A stretch of 64,000 nucleotides of DNA from Phymorhynchus buccinoides (taxonomy: Eukaryota; Mollusca; Gastropoda; Neogastropoda; Raphitomidae): the NCBI GenBank assembly GCA_017654935.2, contig CM065682.1, forward strand, positions 36,097,786 through 36,161,785. The letters run 5' to 3'. The translations under genes and the position numbers were made by a program. The first letter of the stretch is position 1. Every line of letters begins with the position of its first letter. The notes below the pieces were generated by a model, which made no database searches, was not told where the DNA came from, and was given only the letters and a program-made list of their open reading frames with translations. Below are positions 11,101 to 23,291 of the stretch, piece by piece.

Positions 11101-13200
11101 AGGAACAGTACAGATCAGATCTAGTCTACACAGCACGGATGATTGTTCTTATTCAGCATCACATTTCTAGCGTGGTTTTTGTGTCTCAGGCATCCCTCTC
11201 GGTCAAAGCATGTCGCGCGAGGTCCATATCATACCTCTCCGTTAATTTCCTTGTACCGAGTTAGTCTGTTCAGGTGCCCGTCTCAGCGGTCTTCGTCTCT
11301 CTCCGTGGAGAATCATCATACATTATGCAGGCTCACGATGTGGCAAACGAGAGAGACAGTTAGAGGAAGTTACACAGCACATAGACTTCCACATGTGTTG
11401 TGTGTGTGTGGATGTAGCTGGTGGGGGCACACATGTATAGTAGACTTGTTACTCCCACCGCTAAGCCTCCCGCTATACCCCACGGATGGACGGTATGAGT
11501 GGGGGGCAAAACATGTATATGCCAAGCATCCAGACATTGGACAGATATACAGAGGAACAGACAAGTTTGATACTTAGACCAAATACAGACCAGTGACAGA
11601 ACAATACAGTATAGCAGCACAATTATTCAGCTGTTTTTGTTCACAGATGCTACGCTTGTAGATATCGATAACAGGACATACGACATTGATCAGATTCACT
11701 ATCGTGGATTTTTAACTAGACCGACAGACAAGTACATTTTGACCAGACAATTTTCTAAATCCAGTACTTATTACGCATAGGGAATCAGAAAACGTACAGA
11801 CAGTAACAGTACAGATCAGACAGAACATGGCAGCAGACATAACATACACAGTACCGTAGTGACGAGTTGGTTAGCCTGCATACCAGCATAACTCGATCCC
11901 TACAACGACAGAACCAACAGACCAGACTTACGCCATACACATTGTTAATATCGGGTCTGCCTTTGTTTTGTGTTAATGAGCTAGAGTACTCGTCTGGCAA
12001 TATAATCCGTATCTGGAAGCGCATCGATGTCTACCTTCATCAACTGGCTGCGCTTTTCTGGTGCACAACACACACTTGATGCACAGCAATGACGTAGAAG
12101 GTCATATATCCGCAGACTTACTCCACACACACCACATGCCCCGCGACAACTGCATGCGCAATCTCGGCGCTACGCATTCACGCACGCATACAAGCGTTCG
12201 CATCCGCTGTGTAGATCTGGTCAACGGCACGTGTCAGGTTAGTCTTTAACCCTCAATAAAGATCGCTTTGATCTTACACTTGATGTTACGAAAGAAAAAC
12301 ACACACATGCCCGCTGAACGGCCCCGCGACGACATACTCTCAAAGCTTATAAAGATGTCATTTTTGGGACACGACACAACATTTTAACGCACACGAGCCT
12401 ACGACATGCACACAGCCACACAGGACAATCGACACATCGGCGACCGCACACACGTATGTCATTCGCACCAGTACACTCACTTGGCGTATAGTTGCTTTAT
12501 TATTATCTCATTTTGGCGCAAGCCACAAAAAGCACTGTCCACAATACCGAGCAATAAGGTTGGTGGTGAAAATTATCACTTTTTATGAATCGCGAATCGT
12601 GAAGTTCCATTGTAAATCGAGGCTAGTATATATGAACACATATGAGAGGCGAGCAGGGAAATGCCGCAAAACAACAACAAAGTGTCATGTTTTGTGTGAT
12701 AAACTAACTCCACGATTTTCCTGCAATGAGAATCAGTCACTGTAAATTGTTGAAAATTGAACAAAAGAAACTTATGTATGCCCGAGTATTGGGTAGTACT
12801 AGTAGTGTACCACCGAGTTGATGAAGTACTCATCATAGACGAAAAGGGGTTATCGGAAGCCACGCCTGTAGAATGCTTTGGCTGTGCATAACGGACGCCC
12901 CACGGTAAGGGCTGTGTATTCCCCCCCCCCCCCACCCCTCAATTCTTAAGCGACTTTGTGTGCCCCTAGGGTCTCATATTAATATTAACGTCAAATATTT
13001 GAAGCGTCTGCCGCAGAACGGTTCATCATGGAGGCATGCTGGCAGTACAGAGACATACGAGGCATGAGCGATATTAATGGTCACGTAATAGCGCGTTCTA
13101 TTACCGCGCGCACTCTTCCCCATGTGCGAACCCCATTGATAATATTTTTGGTATTTGGTATGTTGAGAATATTCAAGTCAAGAGGGACATATATCTCTGT
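8118..13200. other. About 5 kb with no supportable gene
   Basis: Open frames of 100-165 codons occur (for example 8504-8944 plus and 9619-10116 minus). They lack motifs, overlap each other on opposite strands, and show no codon-quality contrast. Pyrimidine-rich stretches occur at 10903-11000 and a poly(C) run at 12920-12933. No repeat copy elsewhere in the window was noticed. Confidence 0.4.
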
Positions 13201-13206
13201 GAATTA

Positions 13207-13606
13207 GGCTGCTTATTCCCCTTGGAGAGAGAGTCCCGCAAGGCAAGCGCTACCATTTAAAAGTTATTTTGGGGGGGGTGGTGGGGGGGGGGGGGGGTGG
13301 GTCGGGGCAGGGTGAGGAGGGGGGGGGCAGACTGGGAAACCATAGCTATCAATTTGGCCATACCAGGCCAGCGGGATTTTCCCTAGCTCTTACTGACTTC
13401 ATCTGCCGTGGATTTTTACGTGGTAAAAGCGCACGGGTCAGACTAGCTTTTAAGTCCCTATCGAAGACTCGAAGTCAGTTCAATTTCTGTCGAAATAGAA
13501 AAAAGGGCGAGGCCGGGATTCGAACCCGGGGCACTCACGCTGCTAGTCACGGAATTACATGACCAGGAAGACGAACTCTTATACCCACTCTGCCACCTTT
13601 CTCCCT
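13207..13606 (-). mobile_element. tRNA-derived SINE with intact A and B boxes
   Basis: On the minus strand the head begins near 13604. It contains a good RNA polymerase III A box, TGGCAGAGTGG, at 13595-13585, and a perfect B box, GGTTCGAATCC, at 13526-13516. A tRNA-unrelated body follows that matches the copy at 52672-52970, including the words CTGACC and CGTG around the middle. A poly(G) expansion (13269-13345 on the plus strand) interrupts the far end. The head is Leu/Ser-like in length and box spacing, but it does not fold as a clean tRNA, so I call a SINE and not a tRNA gene. Confidence 0.7.
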
Positions 13607-14059
13607 AAGGGCAGGGTTCACATTAATGACGCGTTAAGTTCCGTACGGAAAAACCCCTAAAAGTGGAAGAAAGAAGCTAAAAGTTTACGCAGATAGGGAA
13701 TTCGGACACGTGCGCAAATTCTTTTCCCTTCTTTGTTCACTTTTTTTTAGGATGCGCACGGGTTTTCGCACGTACTATCCGCTTTATGTGGTACGGCCTA
13801 AAGGTGTATGCCTTGCATATCACTGCGCGTTGCCATGGTAAAATAGTGCAAAATGGCATCAACGATTATTATAGCGACCGTCAGTGACGCGAGTGAAAAC
13901 ACAGTCCTCCCGCCAGTGGTTTCGTGGCGGAGGGCAACAGTCACTGGTAGGGGCAGCACGGGCAGCAGAGGCAGCAGCAAAGCCAGAAAGGTCGTGACCT
14001 GAGGCTGAAAGCCCGTGTCCTTGACTTGCAGCAGCAAAAGTCGAGGTCACGAATACAGC

Positions 14060-15670
14060 ATTCGAGTAAGGAGCTGAACTGGGAAAAGGCACAACGGACA
14101 AGGTAGCTGCAAGGGACAATGGACAATTATTATGAAGAAATACATACATGGAATCAATGAATGAATCAAATCCAATGAATGAATGAATAAATTAATGGGG
14201 GAAAAATTAATTAAATAAACGGAAGAAAGCATCATCACAGAATCAGTAAGGATCTGAACTGGAAACAGGCACAATGAAACCATAAATACCTGCATAAATA
14301 CATAAATACATGAATAACACATGAAGAATGAATAAATACAAAATAAATAAACAAATAAATACATAACTAAATATATAAATAATAAACAGGAAAGCATCAT
14401 CACAAAACAGTAAAGGAGCTGAGGAAAAGGCACACGGACAGTAACTGCAAGGGGCAATAAAAATATATATAAATGAATAAATAAATAAAATAAATAAATA
14501 CATGAATGAATAAACAATAATTAAATGAATATTAATAAATAACGGAGAAAGCATTCATCACAGAATCAGTACGGAGCTGAAGTGAAATGCACACGGACAG
14601 CTATCGGAAAGGGACAATGGAAGATGTTTGAATAAATAAATGAAATGAATGAATGAATGAATGAATGAATGAAATGAATGAATGGAATGAATGATAGATA
14701 AAGGAGAAAATATTCATACAGACACTCAGTAAGAAACAGGCACGTATGGACAGCTAAACTGCAAGGACAATGGACAATTATATAAATAATAAATGCATGA
14801 ATGAATGAATGACATGATAGAATGAACGAATACATGAATGAATGAATGAATGAATGAAACGGAGAAAGTATTCATCACAAAATCAGTAAGGAGCTGAAAT
14901 GAAAAGGACATGGACAGCTAACTGCAAGGGGCAATAAAAAAAGATATAAATAATCAAATAAATAAAATACATAAATAGAATAAATTAATGAATATTAAAA
15001 ATAAACGAGAAAAAGCATCATCACAGAAACAGTAGGGAGTGAAGGGGAAAGCACACGGACCAGCTATTGGAAAGGGACAATGGACGATTGTTGAATAATA
15101 AATGAATGAATGAATTGAGAATGAATGAAATGAATGAATGACATAAGAATAGATAAATGGGAGGAAAAGCATCATCACAGAATCCGTAAGGAGCTGAAGT
15201 GAAAGGCACACGACAGCTAACTGAAAGGGGCAATAAAAAATATATATAAATGAATAAATAAATCAATAAATAAATAACATGCCATGGAATACTAAATAAA
15301 TAAATGAAAATTATAATAACGGAGAAAGATTAATCACAGAATCGTAAGGAGCTGAAGTGGAAAAGGCACACGGACAGCTATCTGGAAGGGACAATGGAAG
15401 ATGTTTGAATAAATAAATGAATGACTGAATGAATGTATGAATGAATGGAATGAATGAATGAATGAAGATATGAATGATATGAATAGATAAACGGAAGAAA
15501 ATATCATCACAGAATCAGTAAGGGAAACAGGCACATGGACAGCTAACGCAAGGGACTAATCGGACAATATATAAATAAAATAAAATGCATGAATGAATGA
15601 ATGAATGAATGAATGAAACGAATACATGAATGAATGAATGAATGAATGAACGGAGAAAGTATCATCAGGA
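14060..15670. repeat. Tandem array, about 158-bp unit, about 11 copies
   Basis: The marker CATCATCACAGAATCAGTAA and its variants begins near 14229, 14394, 14550, 14708, 14866, 15014, 15168, 15326, 15498 and 15656, a spacing of 148-172 with most near 158. Each unit joins a non-repetitive part (GGAGCTGAAGTG, CACACGGACAGCTA, GGGACAATGGA) to a short (AATG)n or (AAAT)n microsatellite. The minus-strand open frames rich in Phe/Ile/His/Ser here come from the microsatellites. Confidence 0.9.
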
Positions 15671-16270
15671 ATTCAATATTCTCTATACACGTTAGCTTAG
15701 GAAAAAACAAACACATAGCTTATTTTACCACAGCAGTGCAAAAGTTGAAAAAGTATAGTTGATACAATAAAATCACATACTCAAGGTCAAAGGTCAAGGT
15801 CAATAAGGTATACTGAGGGGCTCATCAGCTTCATTAAAATAGTAGCACACAAATTTGAAGTGATCCTCTGACATTGTTCTTAAGATAATTGCCAGGCAAA
15901 TGAAAGGACACAAAATCGTGATAGCCCTCTCCGCAGAGTGGCTGGGGGCTAATAAGTACAAAAATAGGATATAGTTCACATAGTTTGAATCATTTCAGCA
16001 AACTATACTACTTTTCTTACAGATAAAAGCATTAGATACAACATAATTACGGTAAGTGCATGTTTTAACAGTTCTTTAGAGTCCCATAGTGGCCATTTTG
16101 AATATTTCGTCATAGCTCAAAATGCCCAACATTTACAACTTGGCCTCCAACGGATTTAGATTCAGCACCCTCAAATCATGTTAGATCGACACCTAATATA
16201 CATCACAAAAGAAGGTCAAGCTCAATTTCCCCTGGACTACTACTAAACTAGGCCTACTGACTACCCTTAA
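15670..16270. repeat. Dispersed repeat R1, copy 1
   Basis: This 600-bp stretch is closely repeated in the same orientation at 47401-47975, from the CTCTATACAC word to the CCTAGAC word. It contains CTCAAGGTCAAAGGTCAAGG. No terminal inverted repeat or open frame was seen. Confidence 0.85.
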
Positions 16271-16507
16271 CTAATTACCCCTAGACGAGATTTCAAGATA
16301 GCAGAGTACACAGAAGAAAAAAGGTCAGCGCATTTTGGCTAACTTTGAGCTAACAGTATGATTGCGTTCAGTTTTATGCTTGTCTGTGACTTTGAATTAT
16401 GTCAGAGTTTACAATCCAGATCGATTTTGCATCATTCTGCACGTTATTTACGAGAAGCGTATAGGCCTTTAATAAAATACAGCTTAATGTTTGGTAAGAA
16501 AGGCAAG

Positions 16508-16880
16508 TGTGAAAATGCGGGAAGAGCCGAGAAATGTAGGGGTGGTGGCACATCATGACCTTTACGAATTACCGACGATTTTTGGGGAAAAACTAGGGGA
16601 GAGCACTTCGTGAAAATTAGAGTTGTTTACCTCCATTACTCGGTCAAATACCATAGCAACAATGAAGTGAAAATGCGGGGAGAGCCGAGAAATGTAGGGG
16701 GGTGGCACATCATGACCTTTACCGACGATTTTGGGGGGAAAAAACTAGGGGAGAGCACTTCGTGAAAATTAGAGTTGGTTACCTCCATTACTCGGTCAAA
16801 TACCATTGCAACAATGGCATCGAAGCTTGAAACCGTAGGATGCAAGTCAGTGACTTGCAAACATTTTTTTTGAAAAATTA
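16508..16880. repeat. 159-bp tandem duplication
   Basis: GTGAAAATGCGG at 16508 recurs at 16667, and the following 150 bases (CACATCATGACCTTTAC, CACTTCGTGAAAATTAGAG) are nearly the same in both units. A third, diverged copy lies at 4429-4560. Confidence 0.85.
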
Positions 16881-17116
16881 GGGGTGGCCAGTTGCCACAA
16901 ACTGATAAAACTTGCAAAATGTGACGTATAAATAACAAATTTTAGAATGACGCACGATGTTCTAAGTGATGTATGTCCGCTCCAACACACGAGACAAGAG
17001 CTGGGGATCTACCTGATGGTAGAGTAACTTCCCCTGTTTGATCGATTGAATTAGGCAAGATCACTCCCACACACCATGAAATTACTCCCCTTCATTATGT
17101 CCGAACAATTCCTATT

Positions 17117-17200
17117 TATGTGATTGAAATTGGAAGCACTCATTAGAGTTGAGGGCCTGCATTGTTCAGCCCGGTTTTACTGGTCCATTCGTTGTTCTCA
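17117..17200. repeat. Dispersed repeat, pair with 23055-23140
   Basis: Both copies contain GAGGGCCTGCA, GTTCAGCCCGGTT and TATTCGTTGTTCT-like words in the same order. The rest of 16881-18390 is AT-rich with no gene that I can support. Confidence 0.6.
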
Positions 17201-18389
17201 AAGGTAGCTTTACCATGGATCCATATTCTATGCCACATTTTGATTTTTTTTAAATGGAAATCATGAGGGGATTATTAGCAAATTGTTAATCCTTTCTAAA
17301 TGATAGTGAATCCCAAACTAGGAGGCATTTGCACTGGCTCTTACTAGTGCTGCAGTAAAGGGGGTCATTTAGCCTTTGGGGACCTTCCCCAACACTGGCT
17401 GTCTAAAATCTCTTTGGCCAGGAATGTTGGGATACCTTTGGGCAAGATGTCTTCACTGCTAACACCATGCTCAGTTCTCCAGAATAGTTGTTGCCTTCTT
17501 TGCTGTCTGGAAGTCATGGCTAGTCAGACAGGATTGACTGCATACATATTTAGAAGTTTTAGATAATTGGTAGATTTCGATATGCTTTGTTTTACTAAGT
17601 GGCTGGTGAAATGATAATTATTTATTTGTTTTGATCAAATGTAATCGATTATAACATGTTTTATTCGCATTATTTAACAACAGCATGCCATCTCCACAGT
17701 TCCTTCATTCACGCACACATTCATCCATCAACTTTTTTTTTTTCGTAATACAAAGGAACAAATTTTAACATAGCAAAGTATTTTTGGTTGTTGTTGAGGG
17801 TGGCGGCCAGCAGGGCCTTCATCTACTCCCTTTTCCCCTTTTTTTCCTTTCTTGCAATCATTGTGCCCATCTCACTTATGCCCTATAACCAACAACTTAG
17901 AAAGAAAAAAAGAATACTACTACCAATAACAAAAACACAACAAAATACAAAAACAAAAAATACAACAAAATTAAAATAAACAAACAAACAAACGACAACA
18001 GCAACAAAGGGACATATCTAACACTAGCATATCTTAATTCTTTAGTTAACTATTTTCCACTTAACACCACACACACACACACACACTTGAATTTGAATCT
18101 CGGGGGGAAAGCCACCAATGCAACTATTTTGTAAATCATGACAACAATGCTGCGAAAATCGTCCATTCTTGGTCAAACTTGATTTTTTTTACCTTTAATA
18201 ACACTTCTTATATTTCCCGCATTCTTTATGGATACAAGTAATGTTAGTAAGTTTATTGTCGAGTAAAGCGCTATATACATGCACTACCATCATCATGATC
18301 ATGATCATTATTATTAGGATTCTACTTTTCGGTAAAATACTACTGCATTTGTAAGAAGGTTTTTTTTTTCATTTTTTTTTTTCTTCCCA

Positions 18390-19020
18390 CTTTTTTAGTC
18401 CAATTTGATTGAAATTTTCAGGAAAGTTGCGGGGTATTAAAGGATTGCCAAATTTGCAATATTAAACGATTTCACCGACAAATCGCAAAATCGGCAAAAA
18501 TTCAATAACTCAAAAACGGCTGAACGGATTCGTTCATACTTACAGAATTTCCTCAAAAATAGATTTGCAACATTTCCGGTATTTACATAACCGGAAGTGC
18601 CCCAGCTATGGTCAGGCAGCTTTTGTTTGGTTCACGGAATAGCCAAAACCGAAAGTGACGTCACAAAACTAACTATTGTTTTTTTTAGCCCTTATTTCTG
18701 GCCCAGGTCTGAAAGGAGCTTCTTGATGATATGTTAAATAGTTTGGAAGTTATTCAAAGTTATGTAAATTGGGTTGCGTCACTTTTACTTATTTTCATTT
18801 ATGGACTTGTTTCCCATCCAATTTCGCTGAGATGTGCAGGAAAACTGAAAGGCACTATTATAACGCTACACTTTCAATATTAAACGGATTTGCCAATATT
18901 TGGCCGAAATATGGCAAAAATTGCCAATTGGGGCCAAACTTTAATCTTGAATGACTCAAAAACAGAATACTTTGATATTTTCAGTATTTACTGTAGAGTA
19001 ATATTGCAATACTTTCGTTA
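18390..19020. repeat. Two diverged direct repeats upstream of chitinase exon 1
   Basis: About 18390-18530 and 18790-18965 share CCAATTT, CAATATTAAACG, GGCAAAAATT and ACTCAAAAAC in order, with strong divergence. This DNA lies where a 5' UTR exon or promoter would be expected. No TATA box or initiator could be picked out. Confidence 0.5.
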
Positions 19021-19118
19021 TAAATTCGAACTTGAAGTGCCCACAAAAACGGCCGAGTTTGGCCAGATTTTAATATTGAACCATCATTACTTACTAGCTC
19101 AAAATTTATCTTTTTCAG

Positions 19119-19182
19119 ATGCAGATGAGTCTCCTGTTCATACCTCAGCTCATTGGTATGATGCTGGTGATCTGTGTCTACG
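19119..19182 (+). CDS. Secreted GH18 chitinase, exon 1 (signal peptide)
   Basis: This is the first coding exon of a chitinase (EC 3.2.1.14 family) that cleaves beta-1,4-linked N-acetylglucosamine polymers outside the cell. The ATG follows a TTTTTCAG acceptor-like tract directly, so a 5' UTR exon upstream is possible. Translation begins MQMSLLFIPQLIGMMLVICV, a short N-terminus with a hydrophobic core typical of a signal peptide. A second in-frame ATG two codons later is an alternative start. The exon ends in phase 1 at a GTAAGA donor, and the split Gly codon is completed by exon 2. The nine exons together give 1390 coding bases, about 463 residues, and the gene runs on past the last exon seen. 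Confidence 0.85.
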
Positions 19183-19309
19183 GTAAGAAAAAAACGTCTA
19201 AGGTTAAATGTGGGGCTCCCAATTATTACCTCATGTTTGGGTACCCAGTAATTCCATTATCTCCGGCCATGAAGTTTATTATATTAGCAGTTTGATAGCC
19301 TGTCACTAC

Positions 19310-19730
19310 ATCGTAGTCGTTGTAGCCACTGTCGCTGGTTGGCCTTTTATTTGGGGGATCTTCCCCAACGCCAGCTGTTCTCAAATCCCTTTTTGTAAGG
19401 GGTTTCCTTGGTTTAGACTACTTAGAAAGACATTTTTCTTGTATTTTAAAATTTCACTTTTTTGTTTTTTAATGGTAGAATCTTGTCATGTTTGCTTTCA
19501 AATGCAAACATAAGCCCTCTAGTTATTATTATTATTATTATTATTGTTATAATAGTCGCTGTAGCCACTGTCGCTGGTTGGCATTTTATTTTATATACAA
19601 AATGCCTTTTTGTAAGGCATTGGGTAGGTTAGATACAGAAATTTTTCTTATATTTTAAAGTTTCACTTTTTTGTTTTTTAATGGTAGAATCATGTCATGT
19701 TTGCTTTCAAAGGCAAACATAAGCCCTCTA

Positions 19731-19763
<33 letters not shown>

Positions 19764-19985
19764 TTTATTATAATCGCTGTAGCCACTGTCATTGGTTGGC
19801 ATGTTTGCTTTCAAAGGCAAACATAAGCCCTCTAGTTATTATTATTATTATTATTATAATAGTCGCTGTAGCCACTGTCACTGGTTGGCATGACTGTTTG
19901 CTTTCAAAGGCAAACATAAGCCCTCTAGTTATTATTATTATTATTATTATTGTTCTCAAATCCCTCTTTGTAAAGGGTTTCCTTG
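19310..19985. repeat. Tandem/dispersed units with near-palindrome and (ATT)n
   Basis: Intron 1 holds four or more copies of a unit made of CGCTGTAGCCACTGTC, a near-palindrome GTTTGCTTTCAAAGGCAAAC, CATAAGCCCTCTAG and a (TTA)n run. Copies of the palindrome lie near 19489, 19702, 19804 and 19897. The unit looks like a small mobile repeat that inserts next to its own microsatellite tail. Confidence 0.8.
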
Positions 19986-20545
19986 GTTAGATAAAGAAAT
20001 TGTTCTTGTATTTTAAAGTTTCACTATTTGTCATCTAGCAAGTTTGCAGTATTAGTTGTGAGTGGAATTTGATGGGTGTTTGTGGCTAGTAGGGTAACAC
20101 GCTAGACAATAATTAAAGATTTCATTGAATCAATATTGACGAATCTGAGAATTTTGAATTAGGCATGTTCTTCAGATGCTGGAATTTGTTTTCATTTTTA
20201 TTTATCTTCTTTTTCACGTTGACCTTTTTGTTGGCCATTTCGCATATTTGTTATGAAACATGTGGCTATGAACAGAATTTCATAAAATTGTGTGGACAAT
20301 GAAAATGTCATTCTATAAATAATGTTCAAGATTAACTGTTAAACCTAATCTAATCGTTGGATGCAACTACTGCAATACATTGATAACAAAAAAAAGAGTT
20401 TAATTGCTTTTACGTTATTTTAGAGGATTTGCTGTAAAAGTTCTTAACATAATTTCATCCGAGCATTACACTTCTATTTGATTAACCTTAGGAGAATTTA
20501 CAGAAATAAAGAATGCATGTAACAGAAGGAATTTTGACTGTCCAG

Positions 20546-20729
20546 GTGAGAACTGCGGGCGGCTTATATGCTACTATGCAAACTGGGCTCAGTATCGAGA
20601 TCCACCAATGGCGTTTAAACCTGAAAACGTTGACGTGTCCTACTGCACTCACCTGATATATGCCTTTGCCTCAATAAAGGACAACGTACTGGTTCCCTTT
20701 GAATGGAATGACGACGAATATGCAAACAT
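20546..20729 (+). CDS. GH18 chitinase, exon 2 (start of catalytic domain)
   Basis: Acceptor TGTCCAG precedes 20546 and donor GTAAGC follows 20729. The frame joins exon 1 in phase 1 and leaves in phase 2. The translation contains RLICYYANWAQYR and VSYCTHLIYAFASI, the first beta strand and following segment found at the start of animal GH18 chitinases. The Cys of LICYY and that of SYCTH are the pair that normally forms a disulfide. No frame defect is seen. Confidence 0.95.
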
Positions 20730-20837
20730 GTAAGCTCTCAAACTGACAACACATCTGTTTTGTATCTTTTCAGATTTGTTTATTGATATTCACATATTTT
20801 GTTTCGAAGTAATGATGTATATGGTAAAGCACCGATC

Positions 20838-20842
<5 letters not shown>

Positions 20843-20893
<51 letters not shown>
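20843..20893. repeat. (AG)n microsatellite in intron 2
   Basis: An uninterrupted AG dinucleotide run of about 50 bases. Confidence 0.95.
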
Positions 20894-20894
<1 letters not shown>

Positions 20895-21372
20895 CTGAAA
20901 TTTTTTATTGCACAAGGATTACGATTTTAGGTCAGGCCTATTCTTCCAATTTGTCCTTGGGACGAAAACTAGACTAAATCAAAACAATTAAGCAAATAGA
21001 TATGGACATGCATGGTGATGCAAGGCAACAACAACGTTAGTGTTAGCGGCCCTTCTAACTTTATCTTGTCCCAAACCGCTCGAGGCAGCGATTTGGGGTG
21101 TGGAATGTTGATGGAGACCGTAACAGATTCGGTGAGGTCCCCCCAGTCATCGTTAAGGGTGGCGTTTACATGAAATTTACATTTCCAGTGGGAGGCAAAT
21201 GGAACAGCCGCCATGTCAACACGTGCAAAGCACGGGTATAGCTAGTAATAGTTTATTATTATGGTTTATATTAGTTTATAACAGAGGGATAACAATAATT
21301 GTGTTGTTTGTCTGCATATTGTACCCCCATCATGAGGGGCAGTGGCCTAAAGTGATTAAATCATCCGAACCG

Positions 21373-21376
<4 letters not shown>

Positions 21377-21457
<81 letters not shown>
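21377..21457. repeat. (CT)n microsatellite in intron 2
   Basis: An uninterrupted CT run of about 80 bases. A plus-strand open frame rich in Leu-Ser across it is an artefact of the repeat. Confidence 0.95.
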
Positions 21458-21460
<3 letters not shown>

Positions 21461-21599
21461 TGTGTAATCATTTTGCATTCGCATCTACGTGTCGTTTTTG
21501 TCATGACTTCTATGCTAATATCAGGTAAAGGCCTGATACATGTTATGTTATATGAAATCTGTATATACTACATGATATAAAGGAGTACTGATTATATTA

Positions 21600-21705
21600 A
21601 TGGCGTAGGAACAGGGAGGGCAGCTCCCCCCTCCCCCCCCCCCCCCCCCTGGCTCAGAGGAGGGGGGGGGGGGCAAACATGTCTTCCTGCCCCCCCCCCA
21701 CACCC
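21600..21705. repeat. G/C-rich dispersed repeat, copy 1
   Basis: GGCGTAGGAAC, then GGGCAGCTCCCCCC, a C-run, GAGGAGGGGG and GCAAACATGTCTTCCTGCCCC. Diverged relatives lie at 22605-22695 (same strand) and 25618-25710 (opposite strand). Confidence 0.65.
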
Positions 21706-21769
21706 GCACCCCCCCCACCCCCATCCCAAAAAACCCACAACAATTCAAGCAAGCCAGCATGCGAAAATG

Positions 21770-22205
21770 AGAGAGAGAGAGACTTTATTTAAACCCTAAA
21801 CAAAGACTGTATAGGGGAAGATAAGCATCCGGTCTCTTTCCCTATATGAGTAATGAGGACAAAAACACTGGTTATGTCCCTTTTAAGCAGGACACATTTT
21901 ACACGTCGATAGGCCAGTTGAATTATCCGTAGCCTCCACTGTGAATAGTGTGCTGTCCGCACTAACGATAACTCTATCAGCCCGGTTCGCCAAGCTCTTA
22001 AGTAGTCCATCTTACCCTTTTAGAATATCTTTGCCCTAAATAGCTCGTGCTATAGGGACATAGTTGCATTGTTTTCAAATGGCTTTATTAGCCCTCTACT
22101 TCATTCCAGAATGGTGAGGTGTTGCGATTTTTACCAACCGCGATCGTAGAGAGCGGATTGGTAATGTTTTCACTCGTGTCTGAGGCGGACTATGTATGTA
22201 TGTTT
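21770..22205. other. Intron 2 sequence, nothing recognised
   Basis: AT-rich sequence with a short GA run at 21770-21782. A minus-strand open frame over 21789-22010 has no motif and probably arises by chance. Confidence 0.4.
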
Positions 22206-22207
22206 GC

Positions 22208-22500
22208 ATCCTCTCTAGCGTTTGAACGGATGGACTTAGGGTGCTCAAATTTAGCATGCTGGTAGGTAGTAGTAAGATCTAGGCCAAGTTCGATAATGAA
22301 GGTTATGTGTCAAAGGTCAAGGTCACTGGAGCCGAATAACGCTGCCGCGCGGTATCCTCTCTAGCGTTTGAACGGATGGACGTAGGGCGCTCAAATTTTG
22401 CATGCGGGTAGGTAGTAGGAAGATCTAGGCCAAGTTCGATAATGAAGGTCATGGGTGAAAGGTCAAGGTCACTGGAGTCGAAAACGCTGCCACGCGGTTG
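22208..22500. repeat. 146-bp tandem duplication
   Basis: ATCCTCTCTAGCGTTTGAAC begins at 22208 and again at 22354. Both units continue through GGTAGGTAGTAG, AGATCTAGGCCAAGTTCGAT and AAAGGTCAAGGTCACTGGAG to an AACGCTGCC word, with a few substitutions. Confidence 0.9.
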
Positions 22501-22604
22501 GTGATTTTACGTCTTAACGCTCTAGTTGTACTTTGCTGTTGCTTTGTTTGTGTCCTTACAATACCCTGAAAACCACTGCAGAATATCTCAAAAGTTGTAG
22601 GTAG

Positions 22605-22695
22605 TCTATCAGTGACATAGAAACACGGGGAGAAGGGGCGGCTGCCCCACTTCTCCTGGCACATAGGAGGGGTGGGCAGACATGCTTCCCCCAAA
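22605..22695. repeat. G/C-rich dispersed repeat, copy 2
   Basis: AGGGGCGGCTGCCCC, then AGGAGGGGTGGGCAGACATG, in the same order as copy 1 but without the long homopolymers. Confidence 0.5.
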
Positions 22696-23280
22696 TGAAG
22701 CAGAGAGGGAGAGACAAACAGAGAGAGAGGGGTGGGGATTCAACGGCTGCAGTTTTTTTTAATACATTTTACATCGATTTCTTTGCAATTCTGATACTGA
22801 AATGATGGCCATTCTTAAATGTACAAGTACGAGACCTATCAAATACTGTCCCCTTATCCATATCATATGCCCCCTCCCCAATTCTCCAGATGCCCCCTGC
22901 GACTTGTATTTTAAAAAGTCAGTTGCACCCCGGCCATTTCTGCTTCTGTTGCCCCTCCCCTTACTTTCTACACCATCCCACCACTTCCACACCCTTGAAC
23001 ATGAAAAAAATACAGAAACACACAAAAATCCAAACTTCAGTTAAAGTCGCCAATGTGAATTCATGTAATTGAAAGCGCTCATTAGAGCTGAGGGCCTGCA
23101 AGGTTCAGCCCGGTTCCAATGGTTTATTCGTTGTTCTTATGTTCTGTTACATTTTGAATCTTGAGATGGCAAATCATGCTTTGCTTTGCGTTTTGTGACT
23201 TTAAAGTATAGACTGCATGTGCTTGTGGTAGGGTCTTGATACTCTGCAGTATGATGCATTAACATATTTCGTTTCCTTTT
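22696..23280. other. 3' part of intron 2
   Basis: This contains a GA-rich tract (22705-22735), the second copy of the GAGGGCCTGCA repeat (23055-23140), and an AT-rich run-up to the exon 3 acceptor. No gene is seen on the opposite strand. Confidence 0.45.
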
Positions 23281-23291
23281 TCTTTTGTCAG

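Noticed and set aside
13505..13606. Functional tRNA gene on the minus strand
   Set aside because: The A and B boxes are good, but the ends do not pair as an acceptor stem and a SINE body follows, with a second copy at 52.7 kb.
14047..15534. Several Phe/Ile/His-rich membrane protein genes on the minus strand
   Set aside because: They are translations of (AATG)n and (AAAT)n in a tandem array.
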